Source: Cyprinodon diabolis (lineage: Eukaryota; Chordata; Actinopteri; Cyprinodontiformes; Cyprinodontidae). Taken from it: a stretch of DNA of 64,000 nucleotides. The notes below the pieces were generated by a model, which saw nothing but the letters and a program-made list of their open reading frames with translations, was not told the origin of the DNA and did no database searches. The position numbers and the translations under genes are program-made. The stretch spans positions 26,559,609 to 26,623,608 of the forward strand of contig CM060072.1 in the NCBI GenBank assembly GCA_030533445.1, given 5' to 3'. Positions 51,691-63,352 of this stretch are shown one piece after another. Every line of letters starts with the position of its first letter. Position 1 is the first letter of the stretch.

Positions 51691-52088
51691 TTGTTTATCC
51701 AACAAAGGTTTTGAGGGTAACCTAACGGTTTTCTCAAATTTTGTTATTTTTATTTTATTTTTTTCAAATACATTTTTCAAATGTCTTTTTATGCCAAATT
51801 CTTTTTACAGGTTTAATATTGCACTCTTTTAAATAAACTTGAGGAAATCTGAAAGATAATTAAGTCAATTAAATCTTTTTACAAAGTTTCATGTCTGGAT
51901 AGCTTTTTCCCCACCAATTTAATTCCCATGTACAAAACGTCCTTTTTGATTGCAAAAATAAAGAAACCAATTTCCCTCCATAGAGCCAGGATGAGCTCTG
52001 CTGTCTCAGTGAGTGGGCTGGTGTCAGGGTGCTGGCTTTTAGGAACAGCCATCGTGTTGTTATGGCCTGGTCTGGGCAGGCCTCTGGG

Positions 52089-52313
52089 TTATGTCCAAAG
52101 GTCTGTGGGAGCCATGCCTTCTTTACAGTTCAGAGGTGGCAGCAGGTTTTCCTCGCACAGGAATTTCAGAGGAAAGTGGACGAGCAGCCCTCTGATGGCC
52201 TTCAGCTCCTCTGCAGCCCGTGCGGGGTCTGCGTCGCAGAGCGGTTCTTGGCAGCAGTAGTTTCTCAGCATATTCATGTTGTGAACGCTGTTGCATGGGA
52301 GGCATTTAAAAAC
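52089..52313 (-). CDS. pld2: pld2 last coding exon and stop
   Basis: It encodes [16 protein letters not shown] then 58 more residues ending [13 protein letters not shown]. The acceptor is GGTTAG, chosen because it restores F-x-CLP found in relatives. LVHFPLKFL and LLPPL are PLD2-specific wording of the tail, which PLD activity is known to require. Confidence 0.95.
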   Translation of the reverse strand, partial: VFKCLPCNSVHNMNMLRNYCCQEPLCDADPARAAEELKAIRGLLVHFPLKFLCEENLLPPLNCKEGMAPTDLWT

Positions 52314-55300
52314 CTAACCGAAAAAAAAAACCCTCAAATTAATGAAGCAAAAAATGAAGAATGTTAATCAGATGTCTGGATTCCTCTCTACCTTCACATA
52401 AATGGCGGTGTTCCGCCTAGCCGTTTCATTCCAGGTCACGAAGAAGAAGTCGTCACTGATGGGATCGTCGATGTTGATGCTGGGGTCTGAAGATGCTCCA
52501 ACCAGAACCCTGTTGTGAGACAGGTTCATAACAGTGTGTTTAAAATGAAAAACCAATTGGTGAAAACATACTTTGAACTGTGCAGCTGACCGTAATGGAA
52601 AATGTAATAGATTAATGACTTTTTAAATTTAATTAACAGCAATGCTGCATACCCAAACAGTTAAAATGAAAATAATTTTACACTAAAGGTGGCATTTTTT
52701 TTTTTTTTGTAGTTTGTGTAATTACATTATCTAATATAGTGCAGTTCACTATTGTTCGTTTAAATGTATAAATGTTGGGGGTTTTGTAAACCCAAAGGGG
52801 GCTTCGGCAGAAAGAGCCTAGGAACCACCGTCTCCGATCAGGACTACAGTGTTCTAGCTCCGGCTGTATGTTTCAGGTCAGTCACCCACTGGAAGGTAGA
52901 GCTCCCGTTTTTGGTCTCCAGTCTGTTTCAGCCTCTATCAGGTTTAGTTTAAGGATTTCTCTGTATTCAGCAGTCATCAGACTTTGACCATGTTCTCTGA
53001 TCCCGCTGAGGGACAACGTTCCCACAGCATGATGCTCCTGCCTCCCATATTTTACTATGGGGAACGATTAGTGTTAGTTTTCTGCCAGGAATAGCCTGCT
53101 AAAAAATAAAAATACAGCGTTCATCTTATGTTACCTTAGCTTCTTTTGTCCTGTGTTGCAGTGTGCTCCGAGTTGACTTTTAACTCTTAAAAGTATAGTG
53201 GAGGATATTCTCTTTCCGGGTGGATCATCAGAATAAGTGGTCCTCCTAACAGTCAGTCATTCACCAGAATGATTGAAAGCTGTCATATGTGGACGCACAG
53301 TATATACTGTATATATCCCATGCACATTTCTCTCCCTTTGGCAAATTCTTCCTCTTTAAATATTTGAGCTGATGTAACGAGTACATTTCTCCACTGTGAG
53401 ATCAATAAAGTCAATCAATCAATAGGTTTATGAAGGGCTGTCCTATGTGCTCGTCCCCATCTTCCCTTACCGATGGCGAGTCTGACAAAGTGGAAAAATT
53501 ACAAATCTTCTTTAGGAAATTAAGCTTGTATGAGTGATGCAAATAGCAACTTTTAAACAGCGTGCATGAGGAGAAATGAAATTTCTTCATTCAATAGACA
53601 TTCCCTCTTGGTTGAGCATGTGCAATTTTTTATTTTTATTTTTTAAAGTGGAGAGGGCGGGTCTCTTCAAAAATTCACAAAAATCCTCAGTTGTATCTTT
53701 AATAAAATTTTTTATAACTTTCTTTTGAAACCTGTCCTGCATTCAGTCACATGCAGAGACCCCTAGTGGATCTCGATGATAATGATAAAATAATTCACAA
53801 AAACTAAGCAGTCGTGTGGACACTAGAGCAAACCGCAGGAAATCAATTTGATTTTATAGTGTGGAAAAAAAGGCACTATTCTTTAAGGAATATGTTGACT
53901 TTAAAAATCTATGGAAATATTTCCTTTAAAGTGGTTTATATGTGAAACAAAATCAAAAAAGCGCATTTATCCTTCCATTTTGCTTTTGTCACAAAATATG
54001 GAATGAATTTTGTTCAATTATTGTTGCTAGCAAAAAACACATTTTCGTAAATGGAAATAAAAAATGCAATCTTAGAATTAAACTGAAAATCTTAAAAAGG
54101 TTTTGACAGTTATTTAGCTGTTTTATTCATTTTAAATGTTTTAATTTTTTTCATACTTAATTTTTAAAATGCATTTTATTTATTTCAGATTGAGTTTTAT
54201 CAATATATTCAATTGTGTTACACAGATCATATGCTCTTCAACTAACGAGGGGGAGATTTCTATCAGTCTGAATGGATGTTAGCAACAGCATGTTTGTTGG
54301 TCAAAAGCATGCTCTGATAATCAGATCATAATAATATCTGTAAAACACAATTTGAAAAAAATGTTTGTAAAACTCACTCTGAGAAAGAGAATTTAAAAAA
54401 TAACATTTGAAAATATACAAATCTGTCAAATATTTTTTTATAAAGTCTAAAAAAAGAAGAATTAAAAAAAAAATAAAATGTAAAAACAGAAAAGTTTCTC
54501 TCAAATCTTATTTTTGATTAATTTCTTTGAAAGTTTTATGTCTTGATTGCATTTTGTTCAAATTTTCATTTCCAAAATGTTTTCTTTTCTTGTAACAATA
54601 ATGAAACACAATTTACTCCATATAATATGTTCCAAAAATATTTGCAAGAAAATGTGTAAAAGTTAAAGTGGTGTGAATGCTCTTGCATTGCACTGCATAC
54701 CATTTTTGCTGTAGTTTGTAAAATCTAACAGTAGCCAATCCGCAAGAAAAAAAAAAAAAAAAACATGCAAAAATACTCTGGTACCTTTAAAGTCATAACA
54801 GGAAGACTTGGTACCAGAGGTATAACAGGAATCGCAGATTTGTACCAGAACCTTTTCTCAGGAGCAACGTTTTATCCTGACCTGAAGCACTCTTTCCGCA
54901 GAGCAAGGGCGAGCGGTCCCGCCTCGTATTCCTGTCCTCCCATGATGGACGGGACCCTTTCTTGATCCTCCACAAACACAGCCAGCTCACTATCTCGGCT
55001 GCCCAGCATGCTGCGGTCATTAATGTTGGCCGATCCTAAAAACACATCGAAACAAGAGGCTCATCAAAATCTTTAGAAAAACATTTTTTTTAAGCAAGTG
55101 GTTTAAAAACACAAGTAGGACTGGTTCCTTCAGGTTCTAGCAAGTGATTTGTTTTATCTTTAAGGCTCATTATAGAAAAACAAGTCTTTTCAAGTAATAG
55201 ATCACATTTCAGTAGCAAGACTTTTCAAAGAGGAGTACATGGGAAAAAAATGCAAGAAAAACAGAAAGTACATTACGGAGGCGTATTTAATATAAGAATA

Positions 55301-58300
55301 ATAAAAATGAAAAATCAAAGTAAATAGAAATATATTAAAAGTATAAAATGAAATAAAAGCTTCTTCTCCATGTTTGGTTCAGGTTCTGTAGAGGAGATCT
55401 GATCCAGTAGACCTAGGAGGTCTGGCTGTTGATCGACAACAGGCCTCTAACATATTTTGGAGCGAAGCTATTCAGTGATTTATAGACTAACAGAAGTATT
55501 TGAAAGTCTATTCTCTGAGCTATAGGGAGCCAGTGGAAGAACTTTAGAAATAAAAGCTGTTTCTCCATTTCTGCTTCTGGATCTGATTCCAGTAGATGGC
55601 TGTCTGTTGATCCACTGACAACAAGCCTGTAATTAATTTTGGAACTAAGCTATTCAGTTATTTATAGACTAACAGAAGTATTTGAAAGTCTATCTAGGAG
55701 CCAGTGAAAGGACTTAAGAACTGGGATGAAGTTCTCTACTTTCTTAGTTCTAGTGAGGATGCAGGCAGCAGCATCTAAATCAGCTGCAGCTGTCTGATCT
55801 ACTTTCTAGGCAGACCGGTGAAAACACCGCTGCAGGGATAAATTTTATTAAACATGGACAGAGCAGGAATTAGCTTATCATGGTCCTGCTGAGACATTAT
55901 TCCTTTAATCCTGGAGTTCTTCAGGTGATAGGAGGACAACTTTGTTTCTTTTGAGGCCTGATTGCTGGTTTCTAGCTGGATTAACTGAAGCTTAGTGATA
56001 ACAATGAAACATTCTTCTGAAGAACATTTAGTTCCATCCATACGTTGATTGACACGGTCACCAGGAGACGACACAGTACAGCACTATGTCGTCTGCATAG
56101 TGATGGTAACTGATGCTGCTTATTAAAATCTGAGTTATGGGGAGCATGTACGCTGCTCTAAAAATAAAGGGAACATGTAAAAAAAACAAAAATAACTTCA
56201 ATCAAATCAAACTTCTTCCAGTCTTTATACAAATGTCACTGAACCTCTGGGTAAGTTCAGTCTGTGTACTGTGATGGGAACAGAAGCCTGACTGGAGGAT
56301 GTCGAAGCAGCAGGTCAAAAATAAAGTGTATCATAACTGTATATTAAAGCTAACACCTATATTTGTCATAAGTCAGTCTTGGTAAGTCTCTTTCCAAGAC
56401 TGACCTAATCTCTGGTTCAGCACGCTGTGATAATGAAAGTTTCTTTTTAAAGAAAAAAATAGCTAGATGCTGATATTGGGGATCTATCACCTCATTTTAT
56501 GAACGTCATTTTTTTAACCTCAATTTCTTAAGGAGAAAACAAGGACTAAATGCTGATAGTAAAAATATGATTAATACATAAACTGTCTGATTGGATTCCT
56601 TGAACAACTTTGCAGCTGGATCCTCACCAATTATATAGCGGCGGTCATCAGCGATGAGCGCCTTGCTGTGAACATAGATCAGCTCTGTGACATTGAACCC
56701 AGAGAGCCAGGAATGAGTCCTGAGGCCACAGAAGGTGATGTACTCTGTCCACTGGTCCTTTACTAGGAGACAGATAAGAGTCACATTATTCACCACTGAT
56801 AACGGTTATTCAAACTCTTGCAGATGTGAGAAGAGAAAACTGAAATAAATCTGAAAAAAAAGAGGCTGTTTTGCAGACAGTAGAAGAAAATAAAAGGACA
56901 AAAGAACCAGGAGATCTTTTGTGAACAATTAACCAGTAGCTTTGGATAACTTAGGGGAAAAAAGCAAAAAAGCAGAACATACCTTCTCTAAGCCTTGCCA
57001 GGATAGAGTGCTCCCCACGGCACATTGTCCTTACACACAAAAAAGGAAACATAATTCAATCGCTTTTATAAGTTGGGAGGGCTTAGATTAATACATCTAT
57101 TTATATATACATATATAATGGTACACACTGCTTATTCATGATTGAATGGCTTAGTGTCTCTTGTCCAAATGAGCATAGCAGAATGATAATAGGAGAAGCG
57201 TCTCACCTGTAAGTGAAGTGCATAATGGCTTGAATTGCATTTCCGCCTCCAGTGGTAATGTCTCCCTCAAAACCAGGAAGCAAAGGAATCACGACAAACA
57301 CGCGGTACTTCTTCTGCTCTCTACAGACAAACCAATAAATAAAGATTTCACTTTTACAGGACAGATGAGCAGCTGCTGGTAGATTTCAGCAGAGATTTTG
57401 AAGCATTCCAGTCACATCTGAGCTTTGAGGCTTTGGACCTTAATAAGCCCTAAGCTGACCTGATACTTGATTTGGATATCTGCAGATTCTGATACTTTTC
57501 TCATACCAGAGCTCTGTTTGCTTTAATGTTCTCATCATTACCTTTGATTTATTAATAGGCTATCATTAACTCCTCTCTATAAGCACGTATATGTGTGATA
57601 TTTACATCCCAAACAGCAATTTGAGGATTTTTATTAGGGCAGAAAAGGAGTTTATAAAATAGTAAATCCTGTTTAAAGGACAAATTCCATCCTGGAAATA
57701 AATATAAACTACAAGAATTCAAACTAACTGAACTTCCATCCAATTGAAGCAGTACTAAAGAACTTTAAGTTTTGGTTGATTTTTGCTCTCCCCAGTGGAC
57801 AAAAGCTGTATTGTTTTGTCTGAATGACGACAGCTTTTCCCATTAGGACCAGCGTGGTAAAGACCAATAGAGCGGGTTAATCCTGATCTTGCGGTCACCT
57901 GCAGAGGGGCCTAACTACATTTCTGTTTCCTGTGGCTCCAGTAAAAGGTGAATAAGGTACGGACTCGTGGTCCCGCCGAGTACATTCTTAGCAAGAACAT
58001 AGAAAACTATGGACTCAGGAGAACGGGAGCACGCAGAATAAATATGGGTCAACTGGAACAGAAGCGTACTTGTGACGTCACCACATTCAAAGCTAGTCTT
58101 GAGCTGCATTTCACCTCCTGTTATTAAAAGCCTCTCGATAATAATAAATTATTACTTTTTTATTGGAAATAATAATGAATACATTCAAACACAATCAAAT
58201 GAATGTTTTGCCAAATAAAACAGAAAAAAAACGGCATCTGAGCCAGCGATACTTCATACTATGCAGAGAGAGGGCTGCTGCAGACGGGCTTACATTAGGC

Positions 58301-61300
58301 CTGCTGTGGTTAGCCACAGAGGTCCACTGGTTGCCGCTGTCCTCTCAACATCGGAACTTATTTTAATGATGCACTAAATCAGTAAATGGGCCATTTGTGA
58401 AGCATAAAGTATAATGTTCTCGCGTCAATTGAACTTAAAACATACTTTTATTTAACATCAACAGAAAAGAGAACTTTTAACTAAATACTCTGAGCTCTGT
58501 GAGCGCTAACCTGGATGCAGCTGCTGCCGCGGTGCATGCTGGGACAGCTATAAGTCTGGAGAACTGTTACATACTTCATAAAGAGGAAGAGACAAGAACG
58601 ATATCCAGGTTCTTTGTCCATTTTTGGTCTTGTGTTCTTGTGAATTGGAACAGTGCTGAGGACGTTTCACGAGTACATGAGAACACACAAGTAAACATAT
58701 TGAGAAACGGACGGAGTCATATGAAGATGTTGAAAATGATAAACGCTCAACTTTGGCTTTGTACCATATTCCTGGAAAATATGTAATGTAATATGTAATT
58801 TCCCATTAAAACACCTTTAGATCCTAGCAAGAAGGAGCTGCATTGCCTGAATATAAACCCTAAACAATTTACACAAATCTACAGTCTCTCAGGGAAATTT
58901 AGTCTCATCGACTTTCGCCTTTATTACGAAAGGGGAAAGTGACGTATGCTGTAAAGCAGGGTTAGTGCCACCTTCCTCAGAGTTGCTTAGAGTCGGTGAA
59001 AGTGATAAAGACGCCCTTGGGCCATGAGAGAGGGGTCATTCAACTAGTTGTAAGTTGATGTATAATCACAAAAGCTGTGAAAATATTTTATGAAAGTTTA
59101 AAAGTTAGTGTTGGTTTAAAAATAGATGCCCTTACAGAGGGAAACTTTCTGCATAGTGAACTAAACTGTTTATTTTAATGAGGAGCTAATTAAATGATAA
59201 AAATCTAATCTTTTTTTGTTTTTAGCTGAAGCACATTTTTATCAGACTGAAACTTCATAACTTCATTTTTACACAACTTGCATCTCTTCTGTGTGAGAAA
59301 CCACACCTGTGTGCTCGCAGGATTCGGTCCACAATCGCATCCCCAATCCCGTTTTGGATGACCTTGTCTTCAGCACAGCTGATGAAGAACTGGTTCTAAG
59401 GGCAAAGAAAAGGCAGATGGCGACTCGGTGTGAGGCGAGGGCTAAAGCGGACAGGAGGCTGGCAGAGATCATAAAGCCTCATCAAAGATGAGAAATAAAT
59501 GGGCTACATGCAAGCAGCACCAGATAAGTCTAAATCAGAACTAATAATAGATCTAAAAATAAGCATGCATTTAATTTAAATAGAAAGATAAATCATCTTC
59601 CACTGCAAATGGGTTTTTTTCTCCTAAAATAATATAATGATCTAAAATGAGATTTTAAATGGGATGATGAACCTTTTATTTGTTATTATTTTACTTACTT
59701 TTAACTTATTTTCTGTAGTATTAGTTGAAAGGATAATTTTGATATTAGGAAGCGCTGCCGTTTTACCTCAATGTAGATGAAGTGCTCGCTGGTCTCAATG
59801 GTGTGTATATAAGCTTGAAGGATTGAGTTTTCACAGCTTCCAGCTGACCAAGAGTCAGCAGAGCGGAGCACCTGAGGACAGACAGAACATTCATATAGAA
59901 AACATTTAAAAACCCAAAACGAGCTGGACAAACATAAGAAAGGCCAAATGTTCGTCCATTTATACAGATTTCAACATAAAGAGGAGATGAGGCCTAAAAT
60001 CCCACAAACAGACAAATGTTTCACTATGAAAAAGGAAACCATGGAAGTCAACTGTTCTTGCTATAAGTGTATTTTTCATGTTTTGAGCAGGTAAGTAAAA
60101 CAATTTGAGGGAGATGACAAAATTTAAAACAAAGAAAAACTACTATATTTCAAGTGATTATCTAATTATCTGATTTTCAAGGGCAAAAATATTCTCGCAT
60201 TGGAAGATGGTCTAATTTATCTGCTCAAATTACAGCAAAGCAAGTTTATTTATAGAACATTTCAGTGGAAAAGGATTCAAATGAGAGAATAAAGAGAATA
60301 ATAATATAATTTATAAATCAATTAAAATGACTGATTAAAAAAGAAAGTTGGACGCAAAACTTAACTAATAATGTTAAAATATCACAGTCAAAGGTCACTC
60401 TGAACAATTAGGTTTTTAATCTGAATTTAAAGCAACTGATGTTTAAGCATTTTTATTTTTTTTTTGGCTTGATTTGATCCAGATTAGTGGAGCAGAAGAA
60501 CTAAAAGCTGTTTCTCCATTTCTGCTTCTGGATCTGATTCCAGTAGATCTGGGATGTCTGGTTGTTGATCCAATGACAACAAGCCTGTAATTAATTTTGG
60601 AACCAAGCTATTCAGTGATTTATAGACTAACAGAAGTATTTGAAAGTCTATCTAGCAGCCAGTGAAAGGACTTAAGAACTGGGCTGATATTCTCTACTTT
60701 CTTAGTTCTAGTGAGGATGCAGGCAGCAGCATCTGGATCAGCTGCAGCAGCTCTGATCCACTTCTTAGACAGACCGGTGAGAGCATGCTGCAGGAATGAA
60801 TTCTACTAAAGATGGACAAAGCAGGAATCAGTTTATCATGCTTCTGCTGAGACATTAGTCCTTTAATCCTGGAGATGTTCTTCAGGTGATAGAAATCTGA
60901 TTTTGTTCCTGTCTTTATGAGCCTCTGAAGGTTCAGGTCTGAGTCCATCACTACACTCAGATTAGAGCCTGATTGCTGGTTTCTGGCTGGATAAACTGAA
61001 GCTGGGTGATAACTATGAAACACTCTTCTGAAGAACATTTAGTTCCCTCCATACATTGATTTCTTCTCTGCATTTATCTACAGCAGTGTGTCGTCTGAAC
61101 AGTGATGGTAACTGATGTTGTTTATTGAGATCTGAGTTATGGAGATCTAGATAAATGGGCCCATATTTGAATTCTATGGCCTCTGAGGTAATGTTTCCTA
61201 TGAACACAAAAGTACAGTGCTGTACCAGAAAGGTTTTCCAGGCGCTCTAATTAAATGCATTGGTCGACAGTATCAAAGGCTGCATTAGGGTCAAATAACA

Positions 61301-63187
61301 CCATTCAATAAGCTAAAGACCTTTTTTGTCTATTGTTTTCTTTGAAAAAGAAGCAGACTTAAAGCAAACAAAATCTAAAATTTAAAAATGTCTTAAAATG
61401 TGATATTATGCACCTGGTACAAAATCGACAAGTTGTTTTGTTCTTATTTTAAAGATAAATCATTTGGCAACTTGTCTTCCCTGCTGCAATAAAGGGATAA
61501 AACAACAGCACTTATTTTAGGAAAGAATAACTTCTATTTCAGTTTTACAGCATTTCTACTAATTAAAAGAAGGAGGCAGCAGCTAAACAGAAGCACACCT
61601 GCTCCAACACCCACAGCCAGTGTAACCAGAGAGCCTGAAACCTGAATAAAGCAGGCAGCAAAACAACAACATAATGGGGCTGCTAGGGTTACAGTTGCAG
61701 ACCATCGCCCACATTAGAATAAAAAGAAAGAAAAACACATCCACAGCTAATGCTTATGGAGCATATATGCCAAATAACTAACATTTTTGCAATTAAAAAG
61801 GGCCCACTTAATACATCCGCTGTGTTCCAGTCAGCCTGCTGTCCTGCTTTTAGCAGCATTTTTAACAGTTCATTCAACCAGTGTCCTAGTCAAAGTAAGA
61901 ATTACTGCTTTGCATCCCTTTACCATCTGAAGCAGATGTTACTTGTACGCAGAGCAGCTCCATGAAATTTTTTTTTATTATTCCTCTAGCTTTGCCAAAG
62001 ACAAAAGAACAAAAAAAAGAAAATTTTGGAAGGAAATTGCCTCACAGGCTTTTAACTTTTGTTCCACCATCTGCCACAGCGTTAAAACACCAAACTCTAA
62101 ACACTGATGCTTGAGTTTTAAAAGCCAGAACCCCATCTCTGTTGAAAAGAAATCCATTTGATGTCCTGCTCTAATCAGATCTGGAGCCAACGTCAGGGGG
62201 AACAGTCAAGCTCAGAGGCTTTTCTTCAACTACATCACAGATCTTCCATAATATTCACTGAGGAGGAGGGTCTATTATGGCCACTGCAGAAGCAAGAAAA
62301 GGAAGGCTGACAAAAGAAAGTTGGAAGTTCAACAATTTGAAAATTTGTCGCTGGACGCCAGAGTATTAACCAATCAGAAAAGCTGATCCAGGAGTTTTTT
62401 GGGGGAGACAGACACTACCTGCAAGCTGTTGTCTTTTCTGCAGTCTTCTGCATCCAGAGTTCTGTGTAAGGGAGTTAAAGCCGGAAGAATTGATTGTTAT
62501 GTAGAACATGGTATCAATATGGTATCTTTTCTGAATTTTAATGACAAATAACTACTTGCCAACAACAAATATTTGAGTGTTTATTCAGGTACATGCAGTT
62601 TTTAACCACAAACCTCTTTCTATTCACTTTCTGGAGGGCCAGCGCTCCGAACAAGAACTGCATATTTTAGTGGAATCATAATCCTGATGAACAGAGGATG
62701 TTTGGAGGTGGACTTTTTTTTGCTTAAAAAAGTGTTCAAACTATTTTTCAAACTCTTAAAGTCAATAAAGCCAAGCTGCTCTCTAGCTTGAAGCTACAGA
62801 ACAAAGCAGATAAAGAACCAGGGCACCGCGCAGCCAGAGCGTCAAAGCATTGATCAGATGACCAAGATTTGACCAACATTTTAGCCAGCGTCCAAGTTTT
62901 GGTGTCTAAGTGTTTTTAATGTCAAGATTGTGTTTTGTGAGAAACACCTTAAGGTTTGAAGCGTTAGGCATGTGCTAGTAACTGGTTTAGGGTTACCGTC
63001 AATGGAGGCCAATGGGGGTCAACACATGGTCTTCACGTCACACAGCAAGATGAGAATGTGTGTAATTAACTACCTGAACTTTGGCTCTCTGGGACCCAGG
63101 AACAGTATAAGGCAGCGAGTCAGCGGTAGTGTGAGACTTGGGGAGCAGGTAGGGGTAGAAGTTATCCTTGTACTTGGTCTTGAAAGT
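52089..63187 (-). CDS. pld2: pld2, phospholipase D2, C-terminal half (nine exons)
   Basis: Phospholipase D2 hydrolyses phosphatidylcholine to phosphatidic acid and choline at membranes. Nine exons join in phase into about 366 residues ending at TAA 52091-52089, corresponding to the last 40% of a protein of about 930 aa. Visible landmarks: [33 protein letters not shown], the second HKD motif HSKALIADD, the [12 protein letters not shown] loop, and a C-terminus LVHFPLKFL...LLPP...KEGM...WT. That tail is the PLD2 form; PLD1 ends differently. The N-terminal PX and PH domains and first HKD motif are beyond 64000. It lies about 10 kb upstream of mink1 on the same strand, the known PLD2-MINK1 order. 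Confidence 0.94.
52392..52509 (-). CDS. pld2: pld2 penultimate exon
   Basis: It encodes 39 residues, [20 protein letters not shown] then [19 protein letters not shown]. It aligns with the PLD2 segment [20 protein letters not shown] and with IY at the exon end. Acceptor AACAG, donor GTAGAG. Confidence 0.93.
52780..53100 (-). pseudogene. Tc1-like transposase remnant
   Basis: The plus strand reads ttcccacagcatgatgctcctgcctcccatattttactatgggg near 53020-53065, the complement of the Tc1 motif coding GGxSIMLW. The rest is diverged. Lies in the pld2 intron before the penultimate exon. Confidence 0.55.
53330..53428 (+). repeat. retroposon 3' tail
   Basis: gatgtaacgagtacatttctccactgtgagatcaataaagtcaatcaatcaat is the typical end of teleost LINE retroposons. 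Confidence 0.5.
53995..54620. mobile_element. AT-rich element with inverted ends
   Basis: Left end ggaatgaattttgttcaattattgttgctagcaaaaaacac recurs inverted at about 54585-54625 (tgtaacaataatgaaacacaatttactcc). Same family as 31134-31928. Confidence 0.6.
54882..55035 (-). CDS. pld2: pld2 exon
   Basis: It encodes [20 protein letters not shown] then [20 protein letters not shown] and [19 protein letters not shown] directly follows the HKD motif in all PLDs. The donor is GTCAGG, somewhat weak, but the phase (split Arg) matches the next exon. Confidence 0.95.
55340..56110. repeat. dispersed repeat, copy A, in pld2 intron
   Basis: Shares long near-identical stretches with copy B at 60485-61300, for example ctgtttctccatttctgcttctgg and agactaacagaagtatttgaaagtctat. 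The latter occurs twice within this copy, so it is partly duplicated. A widespread teleost repeat; no coding function. Confidence 0.75.
56628..56762 (-). CDS. pld2: pld2 exon with second HKD motif
   Basis: It encodes [30 protein letters not shown] and [23 protein letters not shown] is the HxKxxxxD catalytic motif; its His forms or protonates the phosphatidyl-enzyme intermediate in this family. Donor GTGAG, split Gly codon. Confidence 0.96.
56983..57029 (-). CDS. pld2: pld2 exon (47 bp)
   Basis: A 47-base exon encoding [15 protein letters not shown] with split codons on both sides. It aligns with RTLCRGEYSILHRLK of PLD2. Acceptor GTAAG, donor GTATGT. Confidence 0.94.
57207..57320 (-). CDS. 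pld2: pld2 exon
   Basis: It encodes [20 protein letters not shown] then [17 protein letters not shown], with split Arg codons at both ends. The PLLPGFEGD and TGGGN motifs are conserved across PLDs. Donor GTGAGA. Confidence 0.96.
57321..59306. other. pld2 intron, no gene
   Basis: About 2 kb without recognisable coding or repeat structure. Confidence 0.45.
59307..59395 (-). CDS. pld2: pld2 exon
   Basis: It encodes [20 protein letters not shown] then IVDRILRAH plus two bases of Arg. ENQFFISC is a hallmark of eukaryotic PLD1/PLD2. Acceptor TTAG, donor GTGTGG. Confidence 0.95.
59767..59871 (-). CDS. pld2: pld2 exon
   Basis: It encodes 35 residues, [20 protein letters not shown] then [15 protein letters not shown]. 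This matches the PLD2 stretch VLRS.DRWSAGTLENSIL.AY.HTI. Phase 0 both ends; acceptor CTCAG, donor GTAAAA. Confidence 0.95.
60485..61300. repeat. dispersed repeat, copy B, in pld2 intron
   Basis: Same family and orientation as 55340-56110. It shares gcagcagcatct, gctgagacatta and aatcctggag landmarks in the same order. Confidence 0.75.
61301..63073. other. pld2 intron, no gene
   Basis: No recognisable coding sequence or bounded element. Confidence 0.4.
63074..63187 (-). CDS. pld2: pld2 exon (first in window)
   Basis: It encodes 38 residues, [20 protein letters not shown] then [18 protein letters not shown]. The YPYLLPKS and VPGS motifs lie between the two HKD halves of PLD1/2. Acceptor CCTTAG, donor GTAGTT, phase 0. 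Confidence 0.92.
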
Positions 63188-63224
63188 CTAAGGAAGAAAT
63201 AACATAAGAGATTAAACAAAAAAA

Positions 63225-63226
63225 AA

Positions 63227-63266
<40 letters not shown>
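63225..63266. repeat. (TA)n microsatellite
   Basis: An uninterrupted run of alternating T and A of roughly 38 bases. Confidence 0.95.
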
Positions 63267-63269
<3 letters not shown>

Positions 63270-63352
63270 GATCAGATTCAGTTCTAAATTCTGTTCCCTC
63301 TTTCAAGTAATTCCAGTAAAAATGTATTTTGAATAAATAAATGATCTGGAGC

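Noticed and set aside
51928..52367. Two plus-strand open frames (110-112 codons) opposite the last pld2 exon
   Set aside because: They overlap the conserved pld2 tail in antisense and show no homology of their own.
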